From the NCBI GenBank assembly GCA_027563935.2, contig CM050451.1:33061565-33125564 (forward strand): a stretch of DNA of 64,000 nt. Direction: 5' to 3'. This document shows positions 46,001-57,176 of this stretch, one piece after another. Source of the stretch: Costus lasius. Lineage: Eukaryota > Streptophyta > Magnoliopsida > Zingiberales > Costaceae. Position 1 is the stretch's first letter, and every line of letters starts with the position of its first letter. A model generated the notes under the pieces. That model did not search any database. It was not told the DNA's origin and worked only from the letters and a program-made list of their open reading frames with translations. The position numbers and the translations under genes were made by a program.

Positions 46001-46920
46001 TAAGAAAATGTTTCCAGATGAAAGATCTAGGAGAAGCAGCCTATGTATTAGGTGTGAAGATCTACAGAGATAGATCTAAGAGGCTTCTCGGGCTGTGCCA
46101 GAGTACTTACATCGATAAAGTCCTGGAGAGATTCCATTTAGAGAATTCTAAAAGAGGATATCTTCCAGTCAGACATGGTCTGAATCTTTCGAAGAGTCAG
46201 TGTCCACAAACACAGACTGAGAAAGATGAAATGGACAATACGCCTTATGCTTCGGCTATTGGGTCCATTATGTATGCGATGTTGTGTACTCGTCCAGACG
46301 TCGCTTACGGGTTAAGCGTGACCAGTCGATTCCAAAGTAATCCAGGTCAGGCACACTGGATTGCAGTCAAGAACATTTTAAAATATCTGCGGAGGACCAA
46401 AGATATGTTCTTCGTGTATGGTGGTCAGGAAGAACTCAGTATTGAAGGATATACTGATGCTTCGTTCCAATCTGATCAGGATGATTTCCGATCGCAATCA
46501 GGCTATGTTTTTAGCTTGAATGGAGGTGTGGTGGTGTGGAAAAGTTTCAAACAATCTATTGTTGCTGATTCTACAACAGAAGCCGAGTATGTTGCAGCCT
46601 CAGAAGCATCTAAGGAGGCAGTGTGGATTCGTAAGTTCATTCAGGAACTTGGTGTTGTTCGTTTGAGTGCAGATCCTTTGGTTATCTTTTTTGATAACAC
46701 TGGAGCAATAGCACAAGCAAAGGAACCACGGTCGCACCAGAAGTCCAAGCACATACAGAGACGGTTTCACTTGATCCGGGAGATCATTGATCGTGGCGAG
46801 ATCAAAATCTGCAAGGTTCATACAGATGACAATCTGGCTGACCCGCTTACAAAGCCTCTGGCGCAGCAGAAGCATGAGAAGCACTGTAATAATATGGGTT
46901 TGACATTTCTCAACCATTAG
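43037..46920 (+). pseudogene. Element D gag-pol, three inactivating lesions
   Basis: Homologous along its length to A. First, the start ATG is ACG (43037-43039). Second, a base is missing near 43574-43577 (ACCCGG against ACTCCGG), shifting the frame and stopping at 43591. Third, a Lys codon of integrase is TAG (44602-44604). The remaining stretches (43594-44604 and 44686-46920) keep the CCHC knuckle, protease DTACG, integrase SDRGGEY and NGVSERRNRT, RT YVDD and RNase H. In RNase H CDNTGA has become FDNTGA. It cannot make the polyprotein. Confidence 0.93.
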
Positions 46921-46929
46921 ATTAAGTGC

Positions 46930-46939
46930 AAGTGGGAGA
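46930..46939 (+). other. Polypurine tract of element D
   Basis: AAGTGGGAGA one base before the 3' LTR. Confidence 0.88.
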
Positions 46940-46940
46940 T

Positions 46941-47499
46941 TGTTGGGGTATGCCCTTAAGGCTAATGTTTGAGGCCTTGGGATTGTATCAGTATCATGTA
47001 TAAACTCTATGTTTATGAAGGCAATGGTTGTTATTCAGGTTGTTACATTATCTGCTGCAATATGTATACTTCTGAATAATGTCTCAATGCTATTCAGCTA
47101 GGCTGATATGCACTTTAGTCCTTAGTCGAGATATCTTGGTGAACATGAGATAGCCTTGATATGATTGAGACTAATATGTGTTCTAATCTTATAGGATGCT
47201 TCGAGCATGGAATAAGATGTAGACTCATAGGTACATTGGATGTACTGGACAGACCCTACTAGGATATTCGATTGCTTGTCACAATGTGAATAATCCTTAT
47301 ATGCAACAAGTGGCATATTTCCTCTGACTTGAGATCACTTGTGTTTCTAAATGATGATTATCATTGTTTTGAGGTAGTTCGATATCATTTGAAACATAAT
47401 GGTTATAGACTGTCTTGGATAATGATCATGAGTCAGGTTAGGACACTAGTGATTGATATAGGATTGCCGTCTCCTTGATAGGAGTGTGATGTTCCAAAG
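46941..47499 (+). repeat. Element D 3' LTR, first part
   Basis: The first 559 bp of the 3' LTR, ending at CAAAG (47495-47499), the target site of the inserted solo LTR. Confidence 0.95.
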
Positions 47500-48307
47500 T
47501 GTAAGATCCAAGGATCTTAAGTCCTGGTAAGCATTATTTTTGAATTAAATAAAATTATTTGGATTTAAATAAATCATTAGCTGTGATATTTTATTATGAT
47601 TTAAATAAAATTATTGGATGCTAATTAACTGGCTTATTGATTGTTAATTTGTAATTATTTGATTTGTGATTTATATTGGTTGTTAATTTATGGTAAATTA
47701 ATTAGAGATTAATGGTTGGTTATTGGTTGTTAATTTAGGAAAAATTAATTTAAATCCTTATTGGATATTAATTAAATCCTTATTGGATTTCGGTTAAGTG
47801 CTTGGTTATTTGTAAGTTAATTAAATTAATTAGTTAACTAGCTTATTGGATGTTAGTTTAACTCTTATTGGACTTTCACTTAAACTAAGGGATTATTGGT
47901 TTTTTTAAAATTTGAATTATTGGGTTAATGGGTTAAACCTTTTTGAATTAATGGGTTAGAGGGTTAAAACCTTAAAAACCGAAATTTAAATAGGTAATTT
48001 CGGTTAGGGTAGAGTTTTGGCGATTTTGGCTTGGAGAAAAACTTTGGGCGACGGCTTGAAGAACTTAGGCGATTCTTGAAGAGTTCTTGAGGCGATTTTG
48101 GTGATTTCTCCATCTCTTTCCCTTTGGCGAATTATTACTTGGTGTTTGGTAGCATCTTTCAAAGCCTTAGACGAATTTTTGGAAGGGTTTTTCTTATTGG
48201 TGTTCACGGTTCAAGGTGAGTGGGTTGTCTAATTGATTTCTATCTATTTGTTGGTGTTAATTGATGAGTTAGATGATATATTCGCTTGTTGGAAATCTTA
48301 CTATGCT

Positions 48308-48406
48308 AAAACCGAATTTTGTAAAGTTGATTATATGATGAAAACCGAATTTTGTAAGGTTGATTATATCATGAAAACCGAATTTTTCAAAGGTGATTAT
48401 ATGATG
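48308..48406 (+). repeat. 33-bp tandem repeat, three copies
   Basis: Units at 48308-48340, 48341-48373 and 48374-48406, each beginning AAAACCGAATTTT. The first two differ at two positions; the third is a little more diverged. Because 33 is a multiple of three it produces a spurious open frame. Confidence 0.9.
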
Positions 48407-49395
48407 ATTATTTAACCGAAAATTTGTATGAAATTTAAAGGTATTTTTATAGAAATTTTGGTAGCATTAAATCATTGAATTTTGAGTATGAAACTCTTGT
48501 TAGTTATAGTTAAACCGAAATCAACTTTGGTAACATTAAGTCAATGATGTTTGTAGCATGAATGAAAACCGAAACCTTATTGATGGTAGCTAAACCAAAA
48601 TAATCTTGATGATTGTTTATGGAAACCGAAAATTGTAATAAGGAATTTAAGGTATTCTCCTATGGAATTTAGGAAGCTTTAAACCAATGTTTTTGAGCAT
48701 GATATTCATGTTAACTAAGGTTTAGAATTTTAGTAGATGATATGATATGTTAACCGTGGGTTATATGTAGAGATTTGTAAAATAAATTGTATGATTTCAT
48801 GTTTTAGTTTTATGTTAATTTTTATGGATGCTTGTTAACTACAATGTTGAGAAATTGTTTGAGAAATTTGGGTGATAACCTAGTAAAGTTTGACTGAACT
48901 AATCAGCATGAAACCTAAGGACCACACTACATTATATGATTGTTAATATTATGTAATTGTGTGATTTTTAAATATTAGGAGTTTATGTGATTTTTGGAAT
49001 ATTATGTTGTTATGTAAATTGTGAACATTATGTGGTTACGAGATTTTTGAAAATTATGTGATTATGAGAATTTTGAATATTATGTGTTATGTGTTGGTTA
49101 GGACTAAGGCTAGGTGTAACTATGAACTCAAGGGGATAGTCCTTATGTGTTATGTTAAGGGTTTGAATTTCAGCCCTGTATTGTGATATGTGAGGAGGTT
49201 GATGTTCAGCCTGCCTATTATGATTATTGTGATGGGGGTTGATGTTCAGCCTGCCCGATATGATTTTTGTGATGACTATCCTAGAGTATAGTTGACACTT
49301 AGGAGTCCACCTTTGTGAAATATGTTCACCTATGTGAAATATGAAATAAGATGTGTCTGTTGTCCAGTAGGAACCTTTTGGGAGAACGGGTTTTT

Positions 49396-49700
49396 GACGC
49401 AAAGTGCCATGTCTTGGTCGGACAGGGGCCACCTCTTGATGTCATAACTCTTTTATGTGATGGGGTAATATAAGACGCAAAGTGCCATGTCTTGATCAGA
49501 CAGGGGCCACCTCTTGATGTCATTACTCTTTATGTGACAGGGTGATATAAGACGCAAAGTGCCATGTCTTGATCAGACAGGGGCCACCTCTTGATGTCAT
49601 CACTCTGATGTGTTATGGGGTGAGGGAGCAAAGTGCCACGTCGTGACCTGGCGGGGGCCACCTCTTGATTCTACTCACTATCCATGTTTATGTGTTGCAT
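49396..49700 (+). repeat. 77-bp tandem repeat, about four copies
   Basis: Units start at 49396, 49474, 49551 and about 49626, each with GACGCAAAGTGCCATGTC (degraded in the last) and GGGGCCACCTCTTGAT. The last unit is shorter and more diverged. Confidence 0.88.
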
Positions 49701-50416
49701 GCGGCTCCCAGTGCTTTGGCCAAGCCGGGTTAGACCATATTGGTCACTACTGAATATGCTGGACAACTAGGTTGCTTATGTGTTGGTGTGTTTAGTGGTT
49801 TAGAGTATAACTCTAGAACCTGAGTTTGTGAACCTAAGTTGTTATGTGTTTAGTTGGTTTAAAATATATGTGTTTAATTGGGTTAGAGTAAAACTCTAGA
49901 ACCTGAGTTTGTGAACATGAGTTTGTTATATGCTAGTGTGTACATCTGACTGTCTATATGATTTCTGTTTCTTTATTTTGTTATATGTTGACATAATGTT
50001 CTTGTTAAAGATTTTTAAAATAATCTGCATATATTTTTGAGTGTATGTTATGGATGGTCGATTTAGACTATCCACTCACTGGGCTGTGTAGCTCACCCCT
50101 CACTATTTTCAGGCATAGAGCAGGGGCGCATTTCATGAGTAACATTGGCGTGGATATTATGTTTGCTGCTTAAGAACTTTTATGCTAAAATTTTCTGGAG
50201 CCGGTTATGGCTAATCCATATGATTTATATGAACTATGTGAACTATGTGATGTGAACCATGTGAACTATGTGAATTTGTGTTGCCAGATTGTGGCAGTTA
50301 ACTGAGTTTGATTTTTGTGTCACCGCGGGCTTCAGCCTGGTTTCGGTGTTTGGTATGAGTTTATAAAATCGATTTTGTGAATTTGTTTTGAATTTCGGCT
50401 TGTTGTATATTCTGTG

Positions 50417-50590
50417 AAATCGGTTTTGATATACCCTGTAACTTGCATATGTCTAGTGCAAGTATTGCCTGGTGGCAGGTACCTTTATGGATTTTATGAA
50501 TTTGAATCGGTTTTGATATAACTGTTGCCTTGCATATGTCTAGTGCAAGGATTGCGTGGTGGCAGGTACCCTTATGTGATTTATGAGATT
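50417..50590 (+). repeat. 87-bp tandem repeat, two copies
   Basis: ATCGGTTTTGATATA followed by CTTGCATATGTCTAGTGCAA and GTGGCAGGTACC recurs with an 87-bp offset (CTTGCAT at 50442 and 50529). Confidence 0.8.
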
Positions 50591-50755
50591 TGTGTTTTGT
50601 GAATTTGTATGTATGGATTTATGGAAATTTTCAGATCGTGTTTTTCTTGAACTCGGTTTTACCTAGCATATGAATCGATCTTATATGAAACATCCTGTAT
50701 CATTTGTGAATTGTGCCATTTGTTTGGGGTTAAGAATGTGGGATGTTACACAAAG

Positions 50756-51892
50756 GGGCCCCCCCTGGATGAGATGATTGAGAAAGTGTATGGCCATACC
50801 CAGATGACTATGTTCATCTGATCTAATCATGCTCATCATATTGGAGCTACAGGCTTGACACGCTTGTCCAATAAGAACATCAAGTGGCAAAGGAAACATG
50901 TATGCCTAGTGAAGTGGATTCACACTTGTGCTGTGGTTTGGGTGTAGTCTTGGAAGACTCTTTCCTTTGTATTGAGAGACAGTGATGTGTTGCTAGATAC
51001 CCCTCACTGATCATGATAACGTAAGTTATCGTTACCGACATTTAAAGGAAACTCTTAGGGTCGCACAATTTGATGATATGGCTTACTTAAGTCAGATCGT
51101 GTGGACTGAATTGTCTTGGTTCAGTTTAAAGGGATTTAATCTCTGATTGTAAGTGAGATCTGGTCTGATCATGTTTGATTGATTAGAGCTTGAGATCGGT
51201 AAGCTTCGATCGAGAGTATAGATGCTAGATCGGTGAGATCAAGAGCATCAAGAGATGAAAGGTTAGATCTTGAACCATTTGGTTCAATGAGATCTAGACC
51301 ATGGCTTGGGCTGATTTGATTTGGTCTTTGAACCAAATGCAATTGAACCGTGGCTTGGTTCAAAGAGGAGAAAAGGTGCGATCGGTTCACTTGGAGTGAA
51401 CGCATGGATGATCGCATGAACGCTTGGAGTTAAGGGCTTTCTATATTTGGAAAGTCGGTTTTCCCATTTGTGAAAACGCTTCCACGTTTGAGTGGAACCT
51501 CTCGATTTTCAGTTTTGAGACATCCTCTTGCCTCTTCTCTCTCGACGACACACTCTCGTGTGAAGAAGGTTAACGCCTTGGAGAAAGTTAAGCCAAGCGA
51601 GACTTCATCTTTCATTCCTTTCCATTCGACAAGGAAACCTTGGACCCTTGCTAGCATAAGGAACGCTAAGGGAGTAGGCGATCTTCATCTTGTGTGTGAA
51701 CTCTTTGAAGGAGATCAACGTTGTTCTCTTCTTCCAACACGCCATTCGAATCAATGGCTATGGTATGAATCCAAACTTTATCAAGTTGATCATATGTTCT
51801 TGCGAAAGTTTTGAAACCCTTGCTTCCGCTATGAAAGTTTTATATGCGCCTCCTATTAGGGTTTCGCCCCCCCTTGATTTAGGGGACTTTCA
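50756..51892 (+). repeat. Element D 3' LTR, second part
   Basis: The remaining 1137 bp of D's 3' LTR, ending GACTTTCA, followed by AGGAC (51893-51897). Confidence 0.95.
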
Positions 51893-51897
51893 AGGAC

Positions 51898-53160
51898 CGC
51901 TTGTTCCATTTGATCCTGAAATTAACAAAACCCTTAGAGTGTGCAGAAAGTTAAGACTAGAAGAAGATTTACAAGAAACATCATAGGAGATACAAGAAGA
52001 TATTTTGGATATGGTGAATAATGAGAGAAGATCTTTGCACGACTATGCTGCCCCTAATTCACAGGGAATTCACTCTAGTGTCACCAGGCCGGCCATTGAT
52101 GCGAACAATTTCGAAATCAAACCAGCGTTCCTATCTATGATTCAATAAAACCAATATGGAGGAGCACCTCTTGAAGATCCTAATATCCATCTATCTCTTT
52201 TTCTTGAATTATATGATATAATCAAAATTAATGGTGTTTCTGATGATGCACTAAAATTGAGATTATTTCCTTTTTCCCTTAGGAACCGAGCATGCGATTG
52301 GCTTCATTCACAGCCGTCAGGGACGTTCATTACTTGGGATCAGCTTTCTAATGCATTTCTGATGAAATACTTCCCGCCTAGCAAGACCATCCAACTGAGA
52401 AATCAAATTACAAATTTTGCACAAAAGAATGGAGAGTCTTTGAGTGAAGCATGGGAGCGATTTAACGACTTGCAACGGAAGTGTCCTCACCATGGCTTAG
52501 AGAAATGGGTTTTGATTCAGTCTTTTTATTATGGTCTTCTTTATAACACCTGACTTACTGTTGATGCTGCTGCAGGTGGAGCCCTGATGAACAAGACCAT
52601 GGAAGAAGCCTATACATTGATTGAGGAAATGGCACTAAATCATAACCAATGGACTACTGAGAGAGGAGTTCTTTATCGCCCTCCACATGGTAAGACTGAT
52701 AATGATAGCTGGCGCACATTGGCTGAGAAGGTAGATTCTTTGTGCAATTGTTTTGATATGTTTCAAATGCAAACTCATGTTGTTTCCTCTATTACATGTC
52801 AAATTTGTGGAAATCATGGGCGCTGTGCTGAAGAGTGTAAGATTGTTGTTGATAGGGGTGAGGAACAAATGAATGCAGTGGGGGATTACAATCAAAGTAT
52901 ATCTAATGACCCCTACTCTAATACCTATAATCCTGGATGGAGGAACCACCCTAACCTTTCATGGAGGAGCAATAATCATGATAATAGGCAGAATGAAAAT
53001 AGGGGATTCCAACAAAGATCTCAAACCCAAGACCAACCCCAGAAACACACTCTAGAAGAGATGTTTACACGATTTATGGGTTTTCAGAAAAAACAGAATG
53101 ATGATGCCAACAAGAATTTTAGACAGATTAATGCTAAGACTAGATGGTATTGTTGCCCAT
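51898..53160 (+). pseudogene. Athila/Tat-like gag, decayed
   Basis: Capsid-type Gag continuing from 39536. The core at 52257-52553 has motifs widespread in Athila/Tat gag: LFPFSLRNRACDWLHS, KYFPPSKT, GESLSEAWERFNDL and RKCPHHGL. A CX2CX4HX4C-like knuckle follows (CQICGNHGRCAEEC). In-frame stops lie at 51984-51986, about 52148 and 52551-52553, and a frameshift near 53140 leads into the protease frame. Not translatable as one protein. Confidence 0.85.
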
Positions 53161-54064
53161 AACAAAATGCTAGAAACACAAATTGCCCAACATGAAAGCA
53201 CTTCATCTAGACCCCTAGGAAAATTACCTGCCAAACCTGAACCTAACCCTAGGGAATATTGCAATGCTATCATAACTAGGAGTGGGAAACAACTGGAAGA
53301 TCCTCGGGAATCTCTCGATGATGATGATAAGGTAGAACCAAGACTTGAAACTATCAGTGAACCTATGCTGGAATCACAACCTACACATGAGCAGTCCCAA
53401 ACTAGTTTGTCACCACACAAGGGTGATAAACCTAAAGGTGAATTGCCATGTAAGGTTGATGATTCTAAACCTAGTTCATCAACACCCTGTAGGCCACCTG
53501 TACCCTTTCCTCAGAGGTTGGTGCAAGCTAAACTTGACAAACAATTTGGCATGTTTCTTGATGTTCTTAAAAAACTTCATATTAATGTTCCATTTACTGA
53601 AGTTTTGACTCAAATGCCAACTTATGCAAAATTTTTTAGAGAGATTTTGTCTAATAAGAGAAAGATTGATGATCATGGTACTGTAGCACTTACTGAGAAA
53701 TGTAGTGCTATAATACAGAATAAATTGCCACCTAAGCTAAAGGATCCAGGTAGTTTTTCTGTACCTTGTTCTATTGGAGATATGGCTTTTGACCTCGGTG
53801 CAAGTGTTAGTCTAATACCTTATTCTCTTTATAGGAAACTGGATGTTGGAGAGCTCAAACCAACCTCAATGACTTTGCAACTCGCTGACTCATCAATAAA
53901 GCATCCGGTTGGTATATTATAAAATATTCCTGTACAAATTGGTAAGTTTTTCATACCTGCTGATTTTATAGTTTTAGAAATGGAAGAAAATTTAAAAAAC
54001 CCTATTATACTTGGTAGACCTTTCTTGGCTACATCTGGAGCACTTATTGATGTAAGAAGGGAAA
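53140..54064 (+). pseudogene. Athila/Tat-like protease region, decayed
   Basis: After a proline- and acid-rich linker (NPREYCNAIITRSGKQL), the aspartic protease begins with IGDMAFDLGASVSLIPYSLY, with Asp-Leu-Gly-Ala at the catalytic position. It ends with PIILGRPFLATSGALIDV. A TAA stop lies at 53920-53922 and a frameshift near 54060. Athila/Tat elements normally continue into reverse transcriptase here; this one does not. Confidence 0.82.
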
Positions 54065-54065
54065 A

Positions 54066-54470
54066 TTGACTTTTGATATTTCTGGTGATATAATTGAATT
54101 TGATTTGACTGATTCTTTAAAAAAGGCATCACACTCAGGGACATATTGTAGCATAGAAACAATTAATGATGATGTTGTGTGTGACATGCATAGTTTATTT
54201 GATGAACCTTCTGATTTTGAAACTGATACATCTTCTGAGTGTGCTAATAAAGAATCTCAGGAAAGAGCAGCGAAGAAGAAGAGGAAGAGACGAAGGAGGA
54301 GAGGAAAATCAAAGTTGCTTGAGAAAGGAAAAAAGCTCATAAGTAAATTTAAACACTGTTTTAAGTCTGAGTTTTATGTTCTTGAGAACCCTGAACGAGA
54401 CATAGAGAAATCAGGATGGCCATCAAACACACAAGCACGATCCAATCTGAGTGTTGAACGATCAAGCTAA
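54066..54470 (+). pseudogene. Protease tail fused to a basic domain, no RT
   Basis: The frame opens with TFDISGDIIEF, the usual end of the protease domain. It then has an acidic stretch, a strongly basic run (KKKRKRRRRRGKSKLLEKGKK, about residues 73-92) resembling a nuclear localisation signal, and ends VERSS. Downstream 54480-54520 (CTTGGAGGCAACCCAAGCAC) resembles the sequence after the pol stop in Athila/Tat elements. So reverse transcriptase, RNase H and integrase appear deleted or were never present. Confidence 0.6.
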
Positions 54471-55151
54471 TGACCGAAAATTAGCACTTCTTGGAGGCAA
54501 CCCAAGCACTTTTACTCTAGTTTTTTTTGTTTTTGTTGTTTTTTACTTAGCACTAATTTTTCTTTTCTTTTTGTAGGTGAAAATTAATTTTGTCAAAAAA
54601 AAAATTTTGGTGGTTCGAACCCGAAGACACAAAGGATGATTGGGTCTGACACAGACTAATAGACCTTTGTGAGTACTTTCTTCCTACTCATTTGCATTTC
54701 ATCCTTTGTATTTTTCTGATAATCCATGTGTTAAAATGGAAGATGAATACTTCAAACTTCTTGTGCTCACATGCTACGGATCCTCGCCTTTTGATTTTAT
54801 TGATATATATTTCGATTTGGTTGTGTTGACATAATATGATGATGATGTGTATAAGGATTTTTCTGAAAATACTACAAACACCATGCCAAAATTTTTAATC
54901 TATTATCATGCATATCCATTTCTGGAAATTGGAAATAGATTTTATATGTTGAATTTATTTCTCTGATATAATCTATTTGTTGGAAAATTTTCATTAATTG
55001 ATGCATGAAATTCTAGGTAAATGCATTGTTTAGTGAATGCAATCTTGAAGTGAAATAATTCTTTTGAATAAAATGAGCATATTTGCACATGTTATTGAGT
55101 TGATATCAAGTGATTAATCTAGTTAATCTTTATAATCTTTTATGTTATTTG
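54471..55151 (+). other. Non-coding tail of the Athila-like element
   Basis: AT-rich, with no frame of note. It includes the GGAGGCAACCCAAG motif near 54494 and a run of A near 54596. No env-like frame is seen. Confidence 0.6.
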
Positions 55152-55831
55152 TTGGGAAAAAGAAATCCAAATCCATGAGAAAGAATGACTCCCCTACTTG
55201 GCACTGTATAAAATTAACAGTGGGACCTAAAGACATAGGTTGAAGTGCACAAAAAGAAAAAGAATAACTCCTCTTCTTGGCATTGTGTTCACAATGGTAC
55301 CTAAGACAAGAGTTGAAGTTCATTGCAAAAGTGTGTATCTATGTAGATGTATGCCAAGAGAGAGTTCCTTTGACATTGACTCCTCTGTCTCAAGAAATTT
55401 TTTTCTACCTATGAGATATGAGTTCTATTATGTGTGGTTATGTGACCAACATACTCTAAATTCGTCATCGGAAAAAGGGTGGTAATCGATTTAGAGAATG
55501 TCAAGGACAAAAAAAAAAGAGTGGAAAAGGATTTGGAAATCCTATTCCTGTAAACAAAAACATATTGGATGAAAATCTCAAAAATAAGATTAATTCATGA
55601 GGTTGAAATTCTATTACTATACATATTGCAAAATTTTATTCGATTGAACTTTTGAGTCTTAAAGATAAATTTCAAAAGATGATGTATTTACTTAAAAATT
55701 TTGTATGGGATTAATGAAATTTTCTATGGATGATTATATTTTTGAAATTTATTCGTCATGTGAAAATTTATTTTTTTGGTATTGATTTCTTTATTTGCTT
55801 GAGGACAAGCAAAGTTTGAGCCTTATGTGTC
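55152..55831 (+). mobile_element. Athila-like internal 3' tail, copy 2
   Basis: Nearly identical to 36773-37451, including GCTTGAGGACAAGCAAAG just before the LTR start. This is the tail belonging to the gag-protease unit. Short frames in it recur only because the segment is repeated. Confidence 0.75.
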
Positions 55832-56199
55832 TGATGACTCTAAATTTCATAGTGTTTTTCATACTTATTTGGGAGTGTTTTGAACCATAATCTTAATCTT
55901 TTGCTTTGTTTTTATACTTTTTTTACCAAATGCTTCGGAATCTACACCATCTTTGGTTTTTGATCAATTTCAGGTAAAAAGACACTATTTTGAGGCATTT
56001 CGAGCAAAATCAAATACATGAAATAGTTACCATCATCAATAGGAGTCCACATAACAAATTTCACGCAAATCAGAGCAAAAGACCAAAATACGGCAGTGCC
56101 GTAATATATATTACGGTACCATATTATGGTACAATACCGTAATATCGGAGCACCTGCCGTATTTTGGTGGATTTTCAAATCAGAGAATTGTCTTCATTT
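55832..56199 (+). repeat. Athila-like LTR fragment, copy 2
   Basis: The first ~365 bp of the LTR, ending at GAGAATTGTCTTCATTTA, where it joins sequence from the internal tail. It keeps the first palindrome; the second is mutated. Confidence 0.8.
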
Positions 56200-57176
56200 A
56201 ACAGTGGGACCTAAAGACATGGGTTGAAGTCCACAAAAAGAAAAAGAATAACTCCTCTTCTTGGCATTGTGTTCACAATGGTACCTAAGACAAGACTTGA
56301 AGTTCATTGCAAAAGTGTGTATCTATGTAGATGCATGCCAAGAGAGAGTTCCTTTGACATTGACTCCTTTGTCTCAAGAAAATTCTTTCTAGCTATGAGA
56401 TATGAGTTCTATTATGTGTGGTTATGTGACCAACATACTCTAAATTCGTCATCGGAAAAAGGGTGGTAATCGATTCAGAGAATGTCAAGGACAAAAAAAA
56501 TGAGTGGAAAAAGATTTGGAAATCCTATTCCTGTAAACAAAAACATATTGGATGAAAATCTCAAAAACAAGATTAATTCATGAGGTTGAAATTCTATTAC
56601 TATGCATATTGCGAAATTTTATTCGATTGAACTTTTGAGTCTTAAAGATTAATTTCAAAAGATGATATATTTACCTAAAAATTTTGTGTGGGATTAATGA
56701 AATTTTCTATGGATGATTATATTTTAGAAATTTATTCGTCATGTGAAAATTTTTTTTTGGGTATTAATTTCTTTATTTGCTTGAGGACAAGCAAAGTTTG
56801 AGCCTTTTTGTGTTTGATGACTCTAAATTTCATAGTGTTTTTCATACTTATTTGATAGTCTTTTGATCCATAATCTTACTCTTTTGCTTTGTTTTTATAC
56901 TTTTTTTACCAAATGCTTCAGAATCTACACCATCTTTGGTTTTTGATCAATTTCAGGTAAAAAGGCACTATTTTGAGGCATTTTCAAGCAAAATCAAATA
57001 CATGGAAGAATTACCATCATCAAGAGGAGTTCACATAATAAATTTCATGCAAATTAGAGCAAAAGACCAAAATATGGCAGTGCGGTAATATATATTACGG
57101 TATCGTATTATGGTACAATACCGTAATATCGGAGCACCTGCCGTATTTTGGTGGATTTTCAAATCAGAGAATTGTC
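56200..57176 (+). repeat. Tandem duplicate of tail plus partial LTR, copy 3
   Basis: Repeats 55216-56199 with a 984-bp offset: tail 56200-56814, then LTR start TGATGACTC at 56815. It is cut at 57176 by element E (flank TTGTC). It is more diverged, with both palindromes degraded. Confidence 0.82.

Larger units (their letters stand above)
47500..50750 (+). repeat. Tekay/Del-like Ty3/gypsy solo LTR
   Basis: A 3251-bp insertion from TGTAAGATCC to GGGATGTTACA, whose ends are near-inverted copies. It is flanked by CAAAG at 47495-47499 and 50751-50755. Such ends, the length and a stretch near 50080-50115 (CTCACTGGGCTGTGTAGCTC) are typical of Tekay/Del chromovirus LTRs. It has no coding region, so it is a solo LTR. 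It contains three sets of tandem repeats. It is the youngest insertion of its nest. Confidence 0.88.
39537..51892 (+). mobile_element. Ty1/copia element D (full length, split 3' LTR)
   Basis: A complete family member with AGGAC on both sides. It has both LTRs, primer site, leader, defective gag-pol and polypurine tract. The 3' LTR is split by a Tekay-like solo LTR. Rejoined, the 3' LTR is 1696 bp, the same as the 5' LTR; I see about a dozen differences between them. Confidence 0.95.

Noticed and set aside
48233..48415. A 60-codon frame in the gypsy solo LTR.
   Set aside because: It is produced by the 33-bp tandem repeat, whose length is a multiple of three.
49396..49700. A CRISPR-like array of regular repeats.
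   Set aside because: The units are contiguous 77-bp tandem repeats without unique spacers, inside a plant LTR.
51470..51814. Frames of about 100 codons within LTR ends (e.g. 40810-41154, 51470-51814, 12297-12674).
   Set aside because: They lie wholly in LTR sequence, differ between copies and show no known domain.
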